A DNA stretch of 64,000 bases from Gymnorhina tibicen (lineage: Eukaryota > Chordata > Aves > Passeriformes > Artamidae), in NCBI GenBank assembly GCA_013399875.1, contig VXAZ01001048.1:124001-188000 (forward strand), written 5' to 3'. Of this stretch, positions 10,861 to 22,821 are shown in pieces. The position numbers and the translations under genes are program-made. The first letter of the stretch is position 1; the number at the start of each line of letters is the position of its first letter. The notes beneath the pieces were generated by a model that searched no databases, had not been told where the DNA came from, and saw only the letters and a program-made list of their open reading frames with translations.

Positions 10861-12066
10861 CGTATCTTCCCTGGACCCAGAATTCCCACACACCCTGGGG
10901 AAGCTGTTGGAACTGCCCCTGGGCTGTGAAGCTGCCGGGCAATGCCCAGGAGAGCATCTGACCCAAAACCACTGCAAGCAGCCCAGGAATGGGTCCTGGG
11001 CAGGCAAAACTGTGGGAGCATTTCCAAAGCTTTTTTCACACCGCTCACGAGAGCCCCAGTCTCTAGTCCCTGAAGCCCCCTGCAAAACAGAGTTGTGGAC
11101 ACTGTGCAGGGCCTTCAGGGATTGAAGGGCCTGCTCTTCCCACGTCAGAGCTCAGAGGGCAGGGCTGGCGAATGGGAACAGCAGGGAAATGGTTAAAAAA
11201 TACCCACGTATTAAGTGCTTTATTCCATCAGGTCTCCCATGTTCCTTGATTAGGAGCCATTGTTCTGAAAATTATCAATTATGTGCATAACTCCTGTCCA
11301 CAGACAACTTTCAATTCACAGGCAAGCTGACCCTGCTCAGCTCTTTTCATCACAAATAAAGATTTCCCTTATTTGTTAGAGGAAGCTTATTCAGGCTCTC
11401 GTGCCGGAAACAGGACCATTCAGACACAAAAGGCTTCCCCCCGGTTTTTAATTGTGGGCTTTCATTTCTGGGCTGCAAGGGGTTACATATCACGATTATT
11501 TTATATATTTTTCATGGATGTAACAGGGTTTATCTGGACACGCGGCTGCAGGCAAGGGACAGTTTGATTACATAATTAAGGACAGTTTGGTTGGTTAATT
11601 TTTACTCTACTTTTGCAAAAATAGGCAAAGAATGGGAACAGAAATTCTGGTTTTGCATGAGCCCCTTTGCTGACGGAGGCGTTAAATTCCACACCACTTC
11701 TCTGGCACAGCAGAGAAAAGGCACAAGATGGGCAGGATAGTATTGCCAAGGGCTGAGCACAACGGAAACGGGCTGGTCGCCCTCCGTGCAGTCACTGCAC
11801 ATCCATCTCCACTTTACTGGCTGATAGTGTCTGCTGTCGCCGTGCTGGGGGGCCAAACTGCTTGAGCAAGCAAGCTGCTCCTAATGGTCCTGGGATTTTT
11901 GCTGATGGATCGGAGTGGAAGCCAGGCTAGGGAACCTCGCTGGTGTTCTAAGGGAATGGAGATAATAGCAGATGTTAGATACAGGAAGAGGGAAGCAAAA
12001 AATTTGTCGTCAATAATCAGCAAACAGAAGCTCTTTGAGAGCTGCTGCTCTGAGTCAAGGCAGCGA
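10861..12066. other. Unique DNA with SOX/POU-like motifs
   Basis: No gene recognised. AT-rich from about 11200 to 11650. CCATTGTTCT at 11258-11267 matches the SOX consensus (reverse of AACAATGG) and ATGTGCATAA at 11281-11290 is one base from an octamer site, so this is a weak enhancer candidate. Confidence 0.35.
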
Positions 12067-12086
12067 CACTGTGCAGCGCCTGTGTA
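12067..12086 (+). repeat. Direct repeat flanking a CR1 (left copy)
   Basis: 20-base segment ending CAGCGCCTGTGTA. It matches 12551-12570 at 17 of 20 positions, and the pair brackets the CR1 at 12108-12520. Possibly an old target duplication or a chance match. Confidence 0.4.
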
Positions 12087-12107
12087 CACCGAGGAGGAAG
12101 TGATGCT

Positions 12108-12520
12108 CCAAGCATGGAGCCCATCTGCCGTGGAGCCAGGCTGGGAGATGTGGGGGGTTCACCTGGAAAGGAGAAGGATCCAGGGAGAAGTCAGACCCCC
12201 TTGCAGGGACTAAAGTGGCTACAGGAGAGCTGGAGAGGGTCTTGGGACAAGGGATGGAGGGACAGGGCACAGGGAATGGGTTCCCACTGCCAGAGGACAG
12301 GGATGGATGGGATATTGGGAAGGAATTGTTCCCTGGGAGGGTGGGGAGGCCCTGGAAGAGGGTGCCCAGAGAAGTTGTTGCTGCCCCTGGATGCCTGGCA
12401 GTGTCCAAGGCCTGGGTGAACGGGTCTTGGAGCAGCCCAGGACAGTGGGAGTTGTCCCTCACCATGGCAGGGGTGGCACTGGATGGGCTTTAAGCTCCCT
12501 GCCAACACAACCCATTCAAA
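12108..12520 (+). mobile_element. CR1 LINE 3' fragment
   Basis: Sense type A CR1, 3' UTR only. Landmarks in order: 'gtggagccaggctgggag', 'acctggaaaggagaagg', 'gatattgggaaggaattgtt', 'gtgcccagagaagttgttgc', 'ggcactggatgggctttaag'. The terminal octamers are degraded to cccattcaaaaaatga. Confidence 0.92.
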
Positions 12521-12550
12521 AAATGATATGAAAAATGAGTGCAGAGATGC

Positions 12551-12570
12551 CACAGTCCAGCGCCTGTGTG
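12551..12570 (+). repeat. Direct repeat flanking a CR1 (right copy)
   Basis: Partner of 12067-12086. The shared core is CAGCGCCTGTGT. Confidence 0.4.
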
Positions 12571-15314
12571 CGCTGGAGAAGGATTTGCCCAGTGGCAGCT
12601 CTGCAGCTGTCTGGTTGAAGGCCGGGAGCTGTTCATGCACCAGGGCTGTTCCCACCAATGGGACACATTTGGTCATGTGGTCAGAAGGAAGCCACGCATA
12701 GCAAACCATCTTGGTCTCTGGTTTGCTGCAGGCCATGGCCGGAGCCTGGTGTGCTGCTTTCCTGCAGCCCATCCTCTGGGAACTTCAGACACTGGCACCA
12801 CTGCTGGCTGACATGGAGCCAATAAATGGCTCATTACCAGTCAGCAGCAGCCAGAGAAAGGACGGAGCTGCTGAAGGCAGGGCACTCTCATACTGCACAG
12901 GAGCTGTTCAGACCTACATCTCCCACTCCAGAGCTCGGCCGCAGCAGCTCAGGTGCCAGGTGGTGCCCGTCTTGGTCAGGGGGAAGGGGAGACCCAGGAA
13001 CCACAGGCATACCTCTTCTTGCCTCTGCCGTGCTCGCACAGCTGGGCCGGCACTCACTGAGGCTCTGCTGGTTACCCACACCCCTTTATGGGAAGGACGA
13101 CTAAGAACGGGAGTGTTTGTGGACTGAGGCACCGCTCGCTTCCAAGGTTCTCCAGGAAAACACAGTCCAGCAGCGGCCCAGAACCCCTCAGATAGGGCAG
13201 TCACAGACACTGCTGGACAGAACACCCATACCTGGGGGAAAAGGTGTTCCAAGAGCTGGTTCACAAAGGAGGTGGCAATTCCTTTTTATAAAGACCATGT
13301 TTAGAGCGTCCCCAGGACCCTGTGTATGTGCACAGCCTGGGCTCCTCCTTGTGCCCTTCGTATCACACTTCCCATGGCCACAGCAGCTCCGTTGCAGCTC
13401 AGGAGCCTCCACAGTCCCCCAAAATTCCAGCATCACTGCCAGACTATACTGCAGCATTCTCGTTCTCAGTGGCACCACAGCCTTCGCCTCACCACCTGGC
13501 CAAGCCCACACATCCAGAAATGATCCTTCTCCAGCTGTTGTGGAGCAGCTGTCTCCGCCATCATTTTATAAAATGCTGTTGTAGGTCAGGAAAAAACCCT
13601 AGAATCCTATCATTTACTCCCAAAGAGAAAGAAGAAAGGGCTGTGCACTTTCTACCAGGGAAGACCCTTTTCACTTGGCAGCTGCAGTCTTTTCGTCTTA
13701 AAAGCAAAATCCAGGGATGAATATCAAAATCTGTAATTCAGAAACAGAGCTGAAGCACTGCACAAGAGCCTTCATGGGGTGCCTTCAGCCCTCCCTCCCC
13801 TCTGCTCTTTTTTGGGAATCGCACTGGAGCAGGTTTACATCTCTCAGCACTTCCAGAGGCCACGGTGACACTGGCTGTCACTAAACGGTCTGGAGAAGAG
13901 GTCCAGTGGCTCCTGGAAGCTGCAGCTCAGTCAAAAAATCTTATCTGTAGAGAACACCAAGGGTCTGAAGTGGTGAATGACAATTCCCGCTAGACACAGA
14001 AGCATTCTGTAGTAATAAAACCCCAGTTTTCCACTCAGGTATTGAAATTTTGCAAGGAAAATCATTATGCTTCAGTTCCTTACTGGAATTTCAGATTTTC
14101 TGGGGTCCTGCTGTGATTTCTTGCTTCCTCTCCCGGTTCTGCCGGGGCTGTGCAGCCTGCCCGTGTGGGTGTGACAAGCGCTTGGTGACACTGGGGGCAC
14201 ACTGCTGGTGAGGGGCCAGCAGAGCCTCTGGGGCTTGATTTGCCTGCTGGTGCCCTGAGGGCTGCCCCAGCCATAGGCACAGTTAGGAGCTGTTAGGAGC
14301 AGCTCCATTACTACCCATTTTCAAGGAAAATATGCTCTTCTTTTCCCGTCCCTCCATGGCTGTCATCCAGGGGGGAGACAGATATATCACCCTGCCTGAA
14401 TGCCACCTCTAGTGCCAAGGGGACAACTGGCAAAAACAACAAAGCCTCCTGGCAGTGTCTTCAGGGCAGGGACACTGCCAGATCTGTGCCGCAGTCTGGG
14501 CTCCCAAGCCTCTTAGAGCAGGCTGGCGTAACCTGCACCCCTCAGGTTTTAGGAGCTGCTTCCCCTGCAAAGCTCTGTCCCAGAACATTCACCAAATCCT
14601 TGACACTGACACCTCTGTGTAGTGCATGCTACCGACCATTCCAGATATTTCTCAGGGGAGAAAAAGGAGTGCACTGACATCTGTTCTAGGAGCTGTGGGA
14701 AGCCAATATTCCTTCAAGGCAAACTGTCCGCAGATAATTGGAAATATAGACTTTTAACTGATGGACTGTTGACTAAATTGCAGCTCCTGTTTCTCTGGTG
14801 TCACATTGAATCTCGGAAGTTTCTTGTAATGTTTAGCAGGTGCATTATCCTGTCATATCCGGAGAGGCACCACGGCTCTGCTCCTAATTGGAAACCAGGT
14901 TTGGAGCATCCAAAGCAGAACTGCTCCTGCACGAATTAACTGTAGAAATTCTCCTCCCTTCCCACCGTAGGCTGAACAGACACAGCCAGGGGCTGCAGTT
15001 TGGCATGCAGTCCAGCACCGCGAATTTCCACTCCTAGCTGCAGAGCAGGCGGCAGCGCTGAGAGCAATGGAAGGTGGGAAATGGGATAGAGGACGCAGGA
15101 GAGCAGCCTATGCCATAATCCCCTGCCCAGAGCCTGTGTACTCTCACTTAGTCTGCTTTGGGTTATTCACGGGGTTCTTTTACCTCTGTCCTGGATGTCT
15201 TTGTTCTGCTAGAGTGTTCCAGGTCCGAAGGGACATTTTGGGAAGGAAAGCGGAGGATTTGCTCACTGTTTGTGAAGGGGGAAGCCCTTCCTTGGGGAAG
15301 GCCATTGCATCCAT
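12571..15314. other. Unique DNA, no gene recognised
   Basis: About 2.7 kb with no transposon that I can identify. Several overlapping frames of 90-155 codons occur on both strands (for example 13117-13584 plus against 13188-13511 minus), the pattern of chance frames in GC-rich DNA. No paired splice sites with a supported protein family were seen. Confidence 0.4.
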
Positions 15315-15571
15315 GAGGGAACAGATGGAGCTGAGCCAGGGCATACTCAGGCTGCGTATCAAGGAAAGGTTCTTCCCCAGAGGGCCCTGGGCACTGCCCA
15401 GGCTCCCCAGGGAATGGGCACAGACCCGAGGCTGCCAGAGCTCCAGAAGCGTTTGGACACCGCTGCCAGGGATGCCCAGGGTGGGATTGTTGGGGTGTCT
15501 GTGCAGGGCCAGGAGCTGGGCTGGATGGTCCTCTGCTTCCCTTCCAGCTCAGGATATTCCATGACTCAGTG
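15315..15571 (+). mobile_element. CR1 LINE 3' fragment
   Basis: Sense type B tail. Contains 'aaggaaaggttcttccccag', 'gcactgcccaggctcccca', 'gggatgcccagggtgggatt' and 'ttccagctcaggatattcca', ending near tgactcagtga. The plus frame 15067-15564 ends inside it. Confidence 0.92.
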
Positions 15572-15949
15572 AAGCTGTGCCATTGCAGTCACTGAACCAT
15601 GTGCCATGTCAACGGACAGTTTGGGATGCAACATCTTCCTACAGCAAAAAGACGAAACTCTTCTTCCTTACCCCGCTCCAAAAGCACAGGTGTCCCCCAG
15701 CCGAGGTTGCATAGGCATGGGAAAATTTGGCCCCAGCAGCTGCTAGAGAGTCAGCTCTGATTCTTGCAGGAAATAGAACAGGCACCGTTCTCAGTATGCA
15801 GGAGCAGAGAGTGCCAAACCCCAACCAGGAAAACCACCTGTTCACTCCATGGTCGATCAGCCACAGTCTTGTTTTGCTTCACCACAATACCATGGACACT
15901 GTTGAAGGAACACTGAAACAAAGGGAAGATGCTCTTGAGATTCCAACTC
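15572..15949. other. Unique DNA between two CR1 copies
   Basis: No feature recognised between the two same-strand CR1 copies. Confidence 0.4.
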
Positions 15950-16439
15950 TGTAGCTGTGTCCAGGTCTGGAATCCTGAGCACAAGAAATACATGGAGCTG
16001 TTAGAGCAGATCCAGAGGAGGCCATGGAGATGCCCAAAAGGCTGGAGCCCCTCTGCTCTGGACCCAGGCTGCGAGAGCTGGGCGTGTTCACCTGGAGAAG
16101 AGGAGGCTCCAGGGAGAACTCAGAGCCCCTTCCAGGGCCTAAAGAGGCTTATGGAAAAGAGGGAGAGCGACTTTTGACTCAGGTAGAGAGTGACAGGAAA
16201 AGGGGAATATCTTTAAAATAAAAGAGGAGAGAAATAGTTCCCTGTGAGGGTAGGCAGGCCCTGGCACAGGGTGCCCAGAGAATCTGTGGCTGCCCCTGGA
16301 TTCCTGGATGTGTCCCCGGCCAGGTTAGAGCGGGCTTAGAACAGCCTGGGACGGTGGAAGTTGTCCCTGCCCATGACAGGGGGGGCACTGGATGGGCTTG
16401 AGGGTCCCTCCCAACCGAAAACATTCCATGACTTCATGA
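15950..16439 (+). mobile_element. CR1 LINE 3' fragment
   Basis: Sense type A copy of about 490 bp. It starts at the very end of the reverse-transcriptase frame ('acatggagctgttagagcag'), passes 'ggctggagcccctctgctct' and 'gtgcccagagaatctgtggc', and ends 'acattccatgacttcatga'. A stretch around 16150-16250 is rearranged or decayed relative to other copies. Confidence 0.92.
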
Positions 16440-17717
16440 AGACTTGTTTTTCCCGGTACAATTCTCCAGTCCCGTATTTGTGTCCCAAATCCCACAGGCC
16501 TACCAAGTTCAGGCACTGGCATTGTGCAGTTTCACCCAACAGAAAAAAACTTCTGCGAAAATATCAGTCTCAGTCTTCAACACTTCCACCAGAGATGGAA
16601 GCGTGGTACTGCTGCAGGAGAGACCCCTGAGCCAAACTGTCCCAGGTAATTCTCCCAGGACAGCGGAATAAACTGCAGGGATACTCGGGGGGTTTCATTA
16701 TCCTTAAATACTCTCAAACTTTGGGCACCTTGCTTCAATCAGGTGATCACCTCCTATTAGAAAAATATTCCATATTATTTTCCAAGGCATTCCCTTGCAT
16801 CCCATCTCCTTCCTGGAGGAAATGGGAAATCCTACAGCTTGGATCCTCCGAGGGAGGGGTTAGAATCAGCAGGTGGAGACGTCCGGGGCTGAGGGAGCGG
16901 CTTCTTTTCCCGCAGAGACGCCGGGAAGACCTGCACTGAGGTCACGGAATAGACAGCCCCAGCTCTTCTGTTCCCCCGGCAGCGCAGCCGATTTGTGTTG
17001 GTAATTAATGCCTTGGTTGGGGGAAGATAAATGCTCTGGCTTTATTACGAAACAGAAGTAAATTCTTAATAATGTCCAATTAGTGGCAATTTCCAGTGGA
17101 AGCAGCTCTGCCCCTTCCCAGCAGCTCCCCGAGGAGGAGGCACGAGCAGCTCAGTGAGCCCCTTCGTGAAGTACCCCTGACTCCCTGGTCCCTGCAGGGT
17201 CTCTCTGGCGGGTACCAGGCTGTGCAACATCCTGCAGATGTGCCGGAGTCCTCTCGTGCGTTAAAGCTTCCCTGTGGCCAGCTGGGAGCTGAGGCCGGGA
17301 GGCAGCTGTGAAAAGAAGGAATGTCCCACTGTACCCTGGTGTCTGCCCACACTGCCGTGGAGCAGCATCCGAAGAAAAGGCCCACCAAACCTGTGAACTT
17401 CCAGCACCACAAACCGACCCTAGCAGGTGCAAATTGCCTCCGGATTAGCCAGAAGCATGTGGGCTCCCTCCAGGATCTGCAGACAGCCTGGTACTGCTGC
17501 CTTGATACAGGTGTGACAAAACCCTCCCGTCTGGAGGGAGCGATGGTCATATTCCTGGGGAAAAAGTCATATTTCAAGTCAAAAGATGGGCCAACACCCA
17601 GGAGGAGAGAAGGATAATGAGGACATCATTTCCATTTTCAAGGGGCCATCCCAGAGGCACAAGGAGACAAAGCTTTTCCAAAGTATTTGCAATGCTCTGC
17701 TCGTGCTGGGGAGGGGT
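16440..17717. other. Unique DNA with homeodomain-type motifs
   Basis: No gene recognised. 16980-17095 is AT-rich with TAATTA-type cores (ggtaattaatgcc, ccaattagtggcaatt), unlike the GC-rich sequence that follows. Frames of up to 165 codons on the minus strand (17080-17577) have no family signature. Confidence 0.4.
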
Positions 17718-17895
17718 TTTTGGCAACGGAAGTGAGACTGCAGACCCAGTGACCTCCACAACCTACATTCTCCTCCGCTGTTGAGCACTCAAAGCAAACG
17801 CAGGGCAGAGCCTTGCACGGGACTTTGCCGCCGAGCACGGCTGTCCAAGGGTGTCTGTGACCCAGGCCAGAGCCATATGCACCAAAGGAGGGGCA
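17718..17895 (-). repeat. 178-bp non-CR1 duplicated segment, copy 1
   Basis: The reverse complement is almost identical to 58747-58924. By eye 172 of 178 bases match with no gap, and all six differences fall within about 16 bases. The flanking sequences are unrelated. It is not CR1 and not LTR-like. Both copies keep one cysteine-rich frame open through the shared part, but the differences change amino acids, so coding constraint is not supported. Read in the minus direction here, the segment is followed by non-A-rich sequence, unlike copy 2. Confidence 0.85.
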
Positions 17896-19828
17896 CAGTG
17901 CTGCCCCAAACAGGGGCTCAATTTTAAACTTTTTATGAGAGACCCAAAGACTGCTCTGATTACTGTGAGCTGCCTCACAGAGGGATTCGGTCAGGAGGGG
18001 ACATCAGGAGTCCTCATTCCTTCTCCAGATACAAATCCTGTATCAGACCAGGCTGCTCAGTTCTTTGCCCAGCTGGGGCTTGAAATCCTCCAAGGAGGAG
18101 ATCCCATGGTCTGCTTGGTGCTCTATTGCAACATTTCATTGCCTTTATGTGTATTTCTTTTCTTATACTCCACCAAAACCTCCCTTATTTCAGACTTTAA
18201 GCACAAATCTTATTTTCCCACCAAATTATCGGTAAAAATCCTGTTTACATCTCCTCAAAACCTCCTTATAAGTACTGGGTGTTTGGTATTTAGGTTCACT
18301 CTTCCCTTCCCCAGGCTGATTAAGGAAATTCACTCAGCCTCTCCTGGGCTGTCACATGAGCACCAGCCCCAAGATCAATATCTTTATTTTCCTGAAAGAC
18401 ACCCCTCACTTGAATCCTCTTTTCTCTCAGGCACCCAGAGGGATCAGATTTCCCAAGAGAGCCCTGTCTCAGCCCCCCTGCACTACTGGAATTTTTCTCT
18501 TTGAAGCTATTCTCTAATCCCGAAAGTCTGTGAGACATCAGTGGAGAAGGCAAAAATAGACAGGGTGCCTTTCCACCTCCTCTGTCCCCCCTGAGTCACT
18601 CCCCTCTCATTCAGCAGCAAGCCCAGTCTGCTCTATTACCTATTTTTGCTGGTGTCACGCTGCTGTCACTCTGCTGGAATCTCCTCTTCTTGTCCTTGAC
18701 ATCATATTCCAGCTGAGCTTTGCCCTTCCCATCACCATCCCTGCCCGGGTGCTACTCACTCTCCATCCCCTGTCCCACCCGGGCCTCCCTTCAGCACTGG
18801 AGTTCACCCGTGAATTCCCAGTTTGGCCAACTTCCCTGTCATCCTTGCTGATGTCTCATTCCGTGTCTTTGGCTGTCCAAACCCCAGCTCAAGTGTGGCT
18901 GAACAGCTTTTATATGGCCATTGCTCCTCCCCTGTCCCAGCAAATCCCGAGGTCCTGTTGGCTCTTGGCAATCCCTGCTCAGCAGAAGTGCCTGTTGTGG
19001 GCTCAGTGAAACTTTGCGAAATGCCCTATTTTTTAAGAAAAAAAATCAATTTATTACCTTTAGTCCACGAGGTTGGAAGCTATTATCCTGGGTGGGACAG
19101 CACCTGCTCTCCGCTCCAATCTCCCCAGCATCCGTAGCCAGCCTGGACTTAGGACATCACTGCTTCCATACCATGCCATTCTTCTACCCCTACTCCTAAA
19201 ATGCAGCCAATCCCAGGGAAATGCCAAAGGCCAGCTGGCACCTCGAGTCTCTTTCACACCCTGTTCCTCCTCCTCCTACCAGCAGAGCCATCTCCTCTCA
19301 GTGCCCTGCACTACCTCCGTCCCCCTCTTCGCTCCTGTGCAGTGCCTTCCCTGGGCAGGCGTCGTGGGCCTCTTCTTTAGGGTGCAGCTTTCAAAATTTT
19401 GGGCTTTCTCCAACCTGCCTCCCATCTCAGACTTCTGTTCAGGTCAGCACTCACAGGGTCAGGGCTCTGTAGGTCCAGGTGGGAGATCCTATCCCATGCG
19501 ATTCCCTCTGCTGAGGAGGATCTGGGCTCACCCCACCACACAATTATCACTGGGGGAGCAAAGAGGGACCACGAGTCCAAAGGAGGACCAAGAAACAGCA
19601 GCAGCTGTTCTCTCCCCAGCTTCCTTTTCCTGTTTTTCCCAGCATCCCTAAGAATATTTCCTGTCTCTGTATTACACAAGGAGAACACCATATTCTGGGT
19701 AAATAGAACAACTCTGCCAGAGGCCAGGCTCAGAGATAAAAAAAATCAGAGTTCTCTGGTGGGCCTCTAAGGCAGCGCTCACCCAAAGCAGTGCACCTCC
19801 AGCTGCAGCGATCCTGGTGCATCAAGAA
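17896..19828. other. Unique pyrimidine-rich DNA
   Basis: Strong plus-strand pyrimidine bias from about 18100 to 18850, including a perfect AP-1 core TGAGTCA at 18592-18598. Frames of 217 (17851-18504) and 192 codons (19073-19651) have leucine/serine/proline-rich low-complexity composition expected from such bias and no family signature. Confidence 0.4.
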
Positions 19829-19990
19829 GATGAGGATATTGGGAAGGATTTGTCCCCTGTGAGGGTTGGGAGCCCCTGGCACATGGTACCCAGAGAAGCT
19901 GTGGCTGCCGTTGGATCACTGGCAGTGTCCAAGGCCAGGCTGGCTCGGGCTTGGAGCAGCCTGGGACAGTGGGATATGTCTCTGCCCATT
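19829..19990 (+). mobile_element. CR1 LINE fragment
   Basis: Sense type A internal piece of the 3' UTR, truncated at both ends: 'gaggatattgggaaggattt', 'cccagagaagctgtggctgc', 'gcagtgtccaaggccaggct', then 'gatatgtctctgcccat'. The terminal octamers are absent. Confidence 0.9.
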
Positions 19991-21174
19991 TGTGTTGTTT
20001 TTGCTTAGCCTGGTTTTGTTAGCGGGGGGCCACAGAACTGGCTTCTGTGAGAAGATGCTGGAAGAGGAGAAGAAAATTCATCCTGCAGGTGGCCAGGTGA
20101 ACCCAGGAACCTGGGTAATTAAAGATAATTTTTCCCAAAATAGAGCAGAGAAAAGCCTCGAGCATGGCTCAGGCTCCCACCTGGGGTCAGGTACCTTTAA
20201 TTCTCTCTCTCTGTGGATGAACAGCTCAGCCCCAAGCCCTAAACCAGCCTTTTCTGCTTCTGTGCCTTTCTCCACCAGCTGATTCTGACACATGCAGGGC
20301 TATGGGAGACACCAGAAGGGCGCAACAAAGTCCTGGCTCCTGAGTTAATTCCCGAACTGAGCATGTTAGGCTCAGCTCTGCACATCTGCTCCGGGAGGGG
20401 CTAGGCAGCTCTGGAGTACCCAAACCGGAGTCTGTCCTGGCCAGCTTGAATCCCCTCCAAAGTGTTGGGAGGATACAAAGCAATTCTTAATACATTTTTT
20501 TTAATAATAGAGGAACTGTCCGTACTGTAACAACAGAATTTATTTTTAATCCTACTATAGACATTTTGAAGCCCTTTCCCATGTGCTAAGTCCTTGCCAT
20601 TTTCCAAGACAGAGTGTATCCACGGAATGGAAACTTTCTTCCACTGTTTTAATTTAAAACTTCATAATTATTTGAAGAGCCTGTTGGTTTGGTTCTTTTT
20701 CACTAAATGATGAAAACAATCGCCTTTCCTCTCACCCTACTGATAAGAAACTGTAAATAAGTGTTTTTTTACTGTAATATAATTTCTTCCCCTGCAGAAG
20801 AAGGCTGATTTATGCCACTCTATGTGGCATTGGCATGATGTGAGATATCCCATTATTAAGGTAATTTCAGCCAAAACAGTGACAAACACAGACACTGAGA
20901 TTCCTTTCAAGGAATGTAGATTTTTTTTCCGCACTTTAGTGATGTGGAGCCATGAACAGACCTAGATCATGATAGCATCACATGGGCTTTTGGGACTGGG
21001 GAGGAGGAGGGAAAGAGCAGAGAGGAAAACAGACATGAGGACAATCAGCAAGTCAGGGTCAGGTGCAGGAAACTGATCCCACTTCCATCTTGGCACTTCG
21101 ACCTCAGGAGTCTGCACCCTGCTCTTTCTTTGGGAGGAAAAGCTGTGAGGAAATGTTATTACTGCACAAACCCC
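19991..21174. other. Unique, largely AT-rich DNA
   Basis: AT-rich from about 20480 to 20960. No gene, RNA or transposon recognised. Confidence 0.4.
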
Positions 21175-21298
21175 ACAGACCCAGGAGCGTTTGAACACCG
21201 CTCCCAGGGATGCACAGGATGGGATTGCTAGGTTTCTGTGTAGGGCCAGGAGCTGGGCTGGAGGATAATACTGGATCCCTTCCAGGATATTCTGTGAA
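21175..21298 (+). mobile_element. CR1 LINE 3' fragment
   Basis: Short sense type B tail: 'cgtttgaacaccgctcccag', 'gggccaggagctgggctgga', ending 'ccttccaggatattctgtga' with ctca lost from the usual CCAGCTCAGGATATTC end. Confidence 0.85.
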
Positions 21299-22462
21299 AA
21301 AAATCTGGGGTTCCCCCAGAACACAGCATAGCTTCAGTGGTCTCCTTTAGCTTTAGTGAACTGTATTTTAGGCACAAAACACACAGAGGAAGGAGAGAGT
21401 GTCAGGCTCCCCACGGCTTCCAGCAGAGCCTCTGAAGTTTAATGGATGTTCTAAAACAGGACAAAGCCCCCAAAACCACTCTCAGCCCAGAAATTAATTG
21501 CTTGGCTGTTGGCTGTCTATATGTTGTTATAGGAATGTTTTTACACTTGAAGCTCCCTGAAGGCCTCTATAAGTATTCTGCTCATAAATACAATTATAGC
21601 AGAGCTCTTGCTAGAAACAGCCATCTATTATGGGATATTGCAGTCTCATCACCATACCAAAGTCACTGAGAAATCCAATATATCAAAAGCAAAGAGTTAT
21701 CACCTGAGCACTCGCCCTGCTGGGAAGTTCAGCACCGGAATATTGAAGTTGCCGGCATTTCCTCCAGGCTTTCCGCAGGAGTTTGCAGATACAGCCTCCT
21801 TTTCCTGGCCTCTGTGTGCTGATGCAGGAAAGCACAGCACTTTATATCTAGTACCCTGGCTGGATGTGCCATCATCAGGAGGAGAAAAATTGCCTCCTGA
21901 GGATTAGGTGATGAGGTGCAGTACTTACTGTTCATAAACATTTGCAAAGAGAGGCAGAGTTCAGCTCTTCTGGAGGCTTCATCCACTTTGGAGGCTCCCT
22001 TAATATCCCAAAGGTCAAAATAGTCTGATCCTATATTAACACACCAGGAGGTGCTCAGGGGAACCCTCTCAATGTCACCCTTTCCTGCTGGAAGGGCTTT
22101 CAGTCTGCTCTGGGGCGAAAAGATGCTTTCTGTGTTCTGCTGCCCAAAACTTGGAAACCAGTGCCTATAGATGAAGGGATGTCCTCAGCCAGCACAATGA
22201 AACAACCACCAGCTGCCAGGCAGGGGCAAAAAAAGGCACAGAAGCTACCTTGGGGATGTCCCTGCCCTGCCTGGAGGCAGCCGCAGACCTGACAGCCTCT
22301 ATCAAAGTGTTTTCCTCTGAGGATCTTTGTGCCAGTTCTGCCCTGGAGGGGCAGATCTCTTTGTCCAAGAGCATGAGGGTCGGAGCTCTCTGGGTGTGAT
22401 GATCTGTGCCGGGGCCAGGGACAAGGTCAAGCACTCAGCCCAGACGGGTAAAACTAACACAG
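21299..22462. other. Unique DNA, no feature seen
   Basis: No gene or transposon recognised. AT-rich around 21430-21700. Frames under 100 codons. Confidence 0.4.
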
Positions 22463-22821
22463 GTCATAGAATCAGGTCTGGTTTGGGTGGGAAGGGACCT
22501 TAAAACAAATCCAGTGCGACCCCCTGCCATGGGCAGGGACAACTCCTTCTGTCCCAGGCTGCTCCAAGCCCCGTCCAACCTGGCCTTGGACACTGCCAGG
22601 GATCCAGGGGCAGCCACATTTTCTCTGGGCACCCTGTGCCAGGGCCTCACCACCCTCAAAGGGAACAGTTCCACTTAGTGTCCAATCTAACCCAGCCCTC
22701 CGAATTTAAAACCACTGTTCCTTTTCTTGTCACTCTCTGCCCGTATGAAAAGTCCAGCTCCCTCCTTTCTATATGTCCCTTAAATGTACTGGAAGCTGCA
22801 GTGAAATCTTCGTGAGATCAC
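22463..22821 (-). mobile_element. CR1 LINE 3' fragment
   Basis: Antisense type A tail, with its 3' end at 22463 (catagaatcaggtctgg). It shows 'ccatgggcagggacaactcc', 'cttggacactgccagggatc', then 'tgcccgtatgaaaagtccag', and ends near 'gaaatcttcgtgagatcacc'. The middle resembles an older CR1 type, as it lacks the CCCTCTGGCAGTGGGAAGCC wording of its neighbours. Confidence 0.92.

Noticed and set aside
17851..18504. 217-codon plus frame
   Set aside because: Follows the strong pyrimidine bias of this stretch (leucine, serine, phenylalanine, proline). No domain, signal or splice structure supports it.
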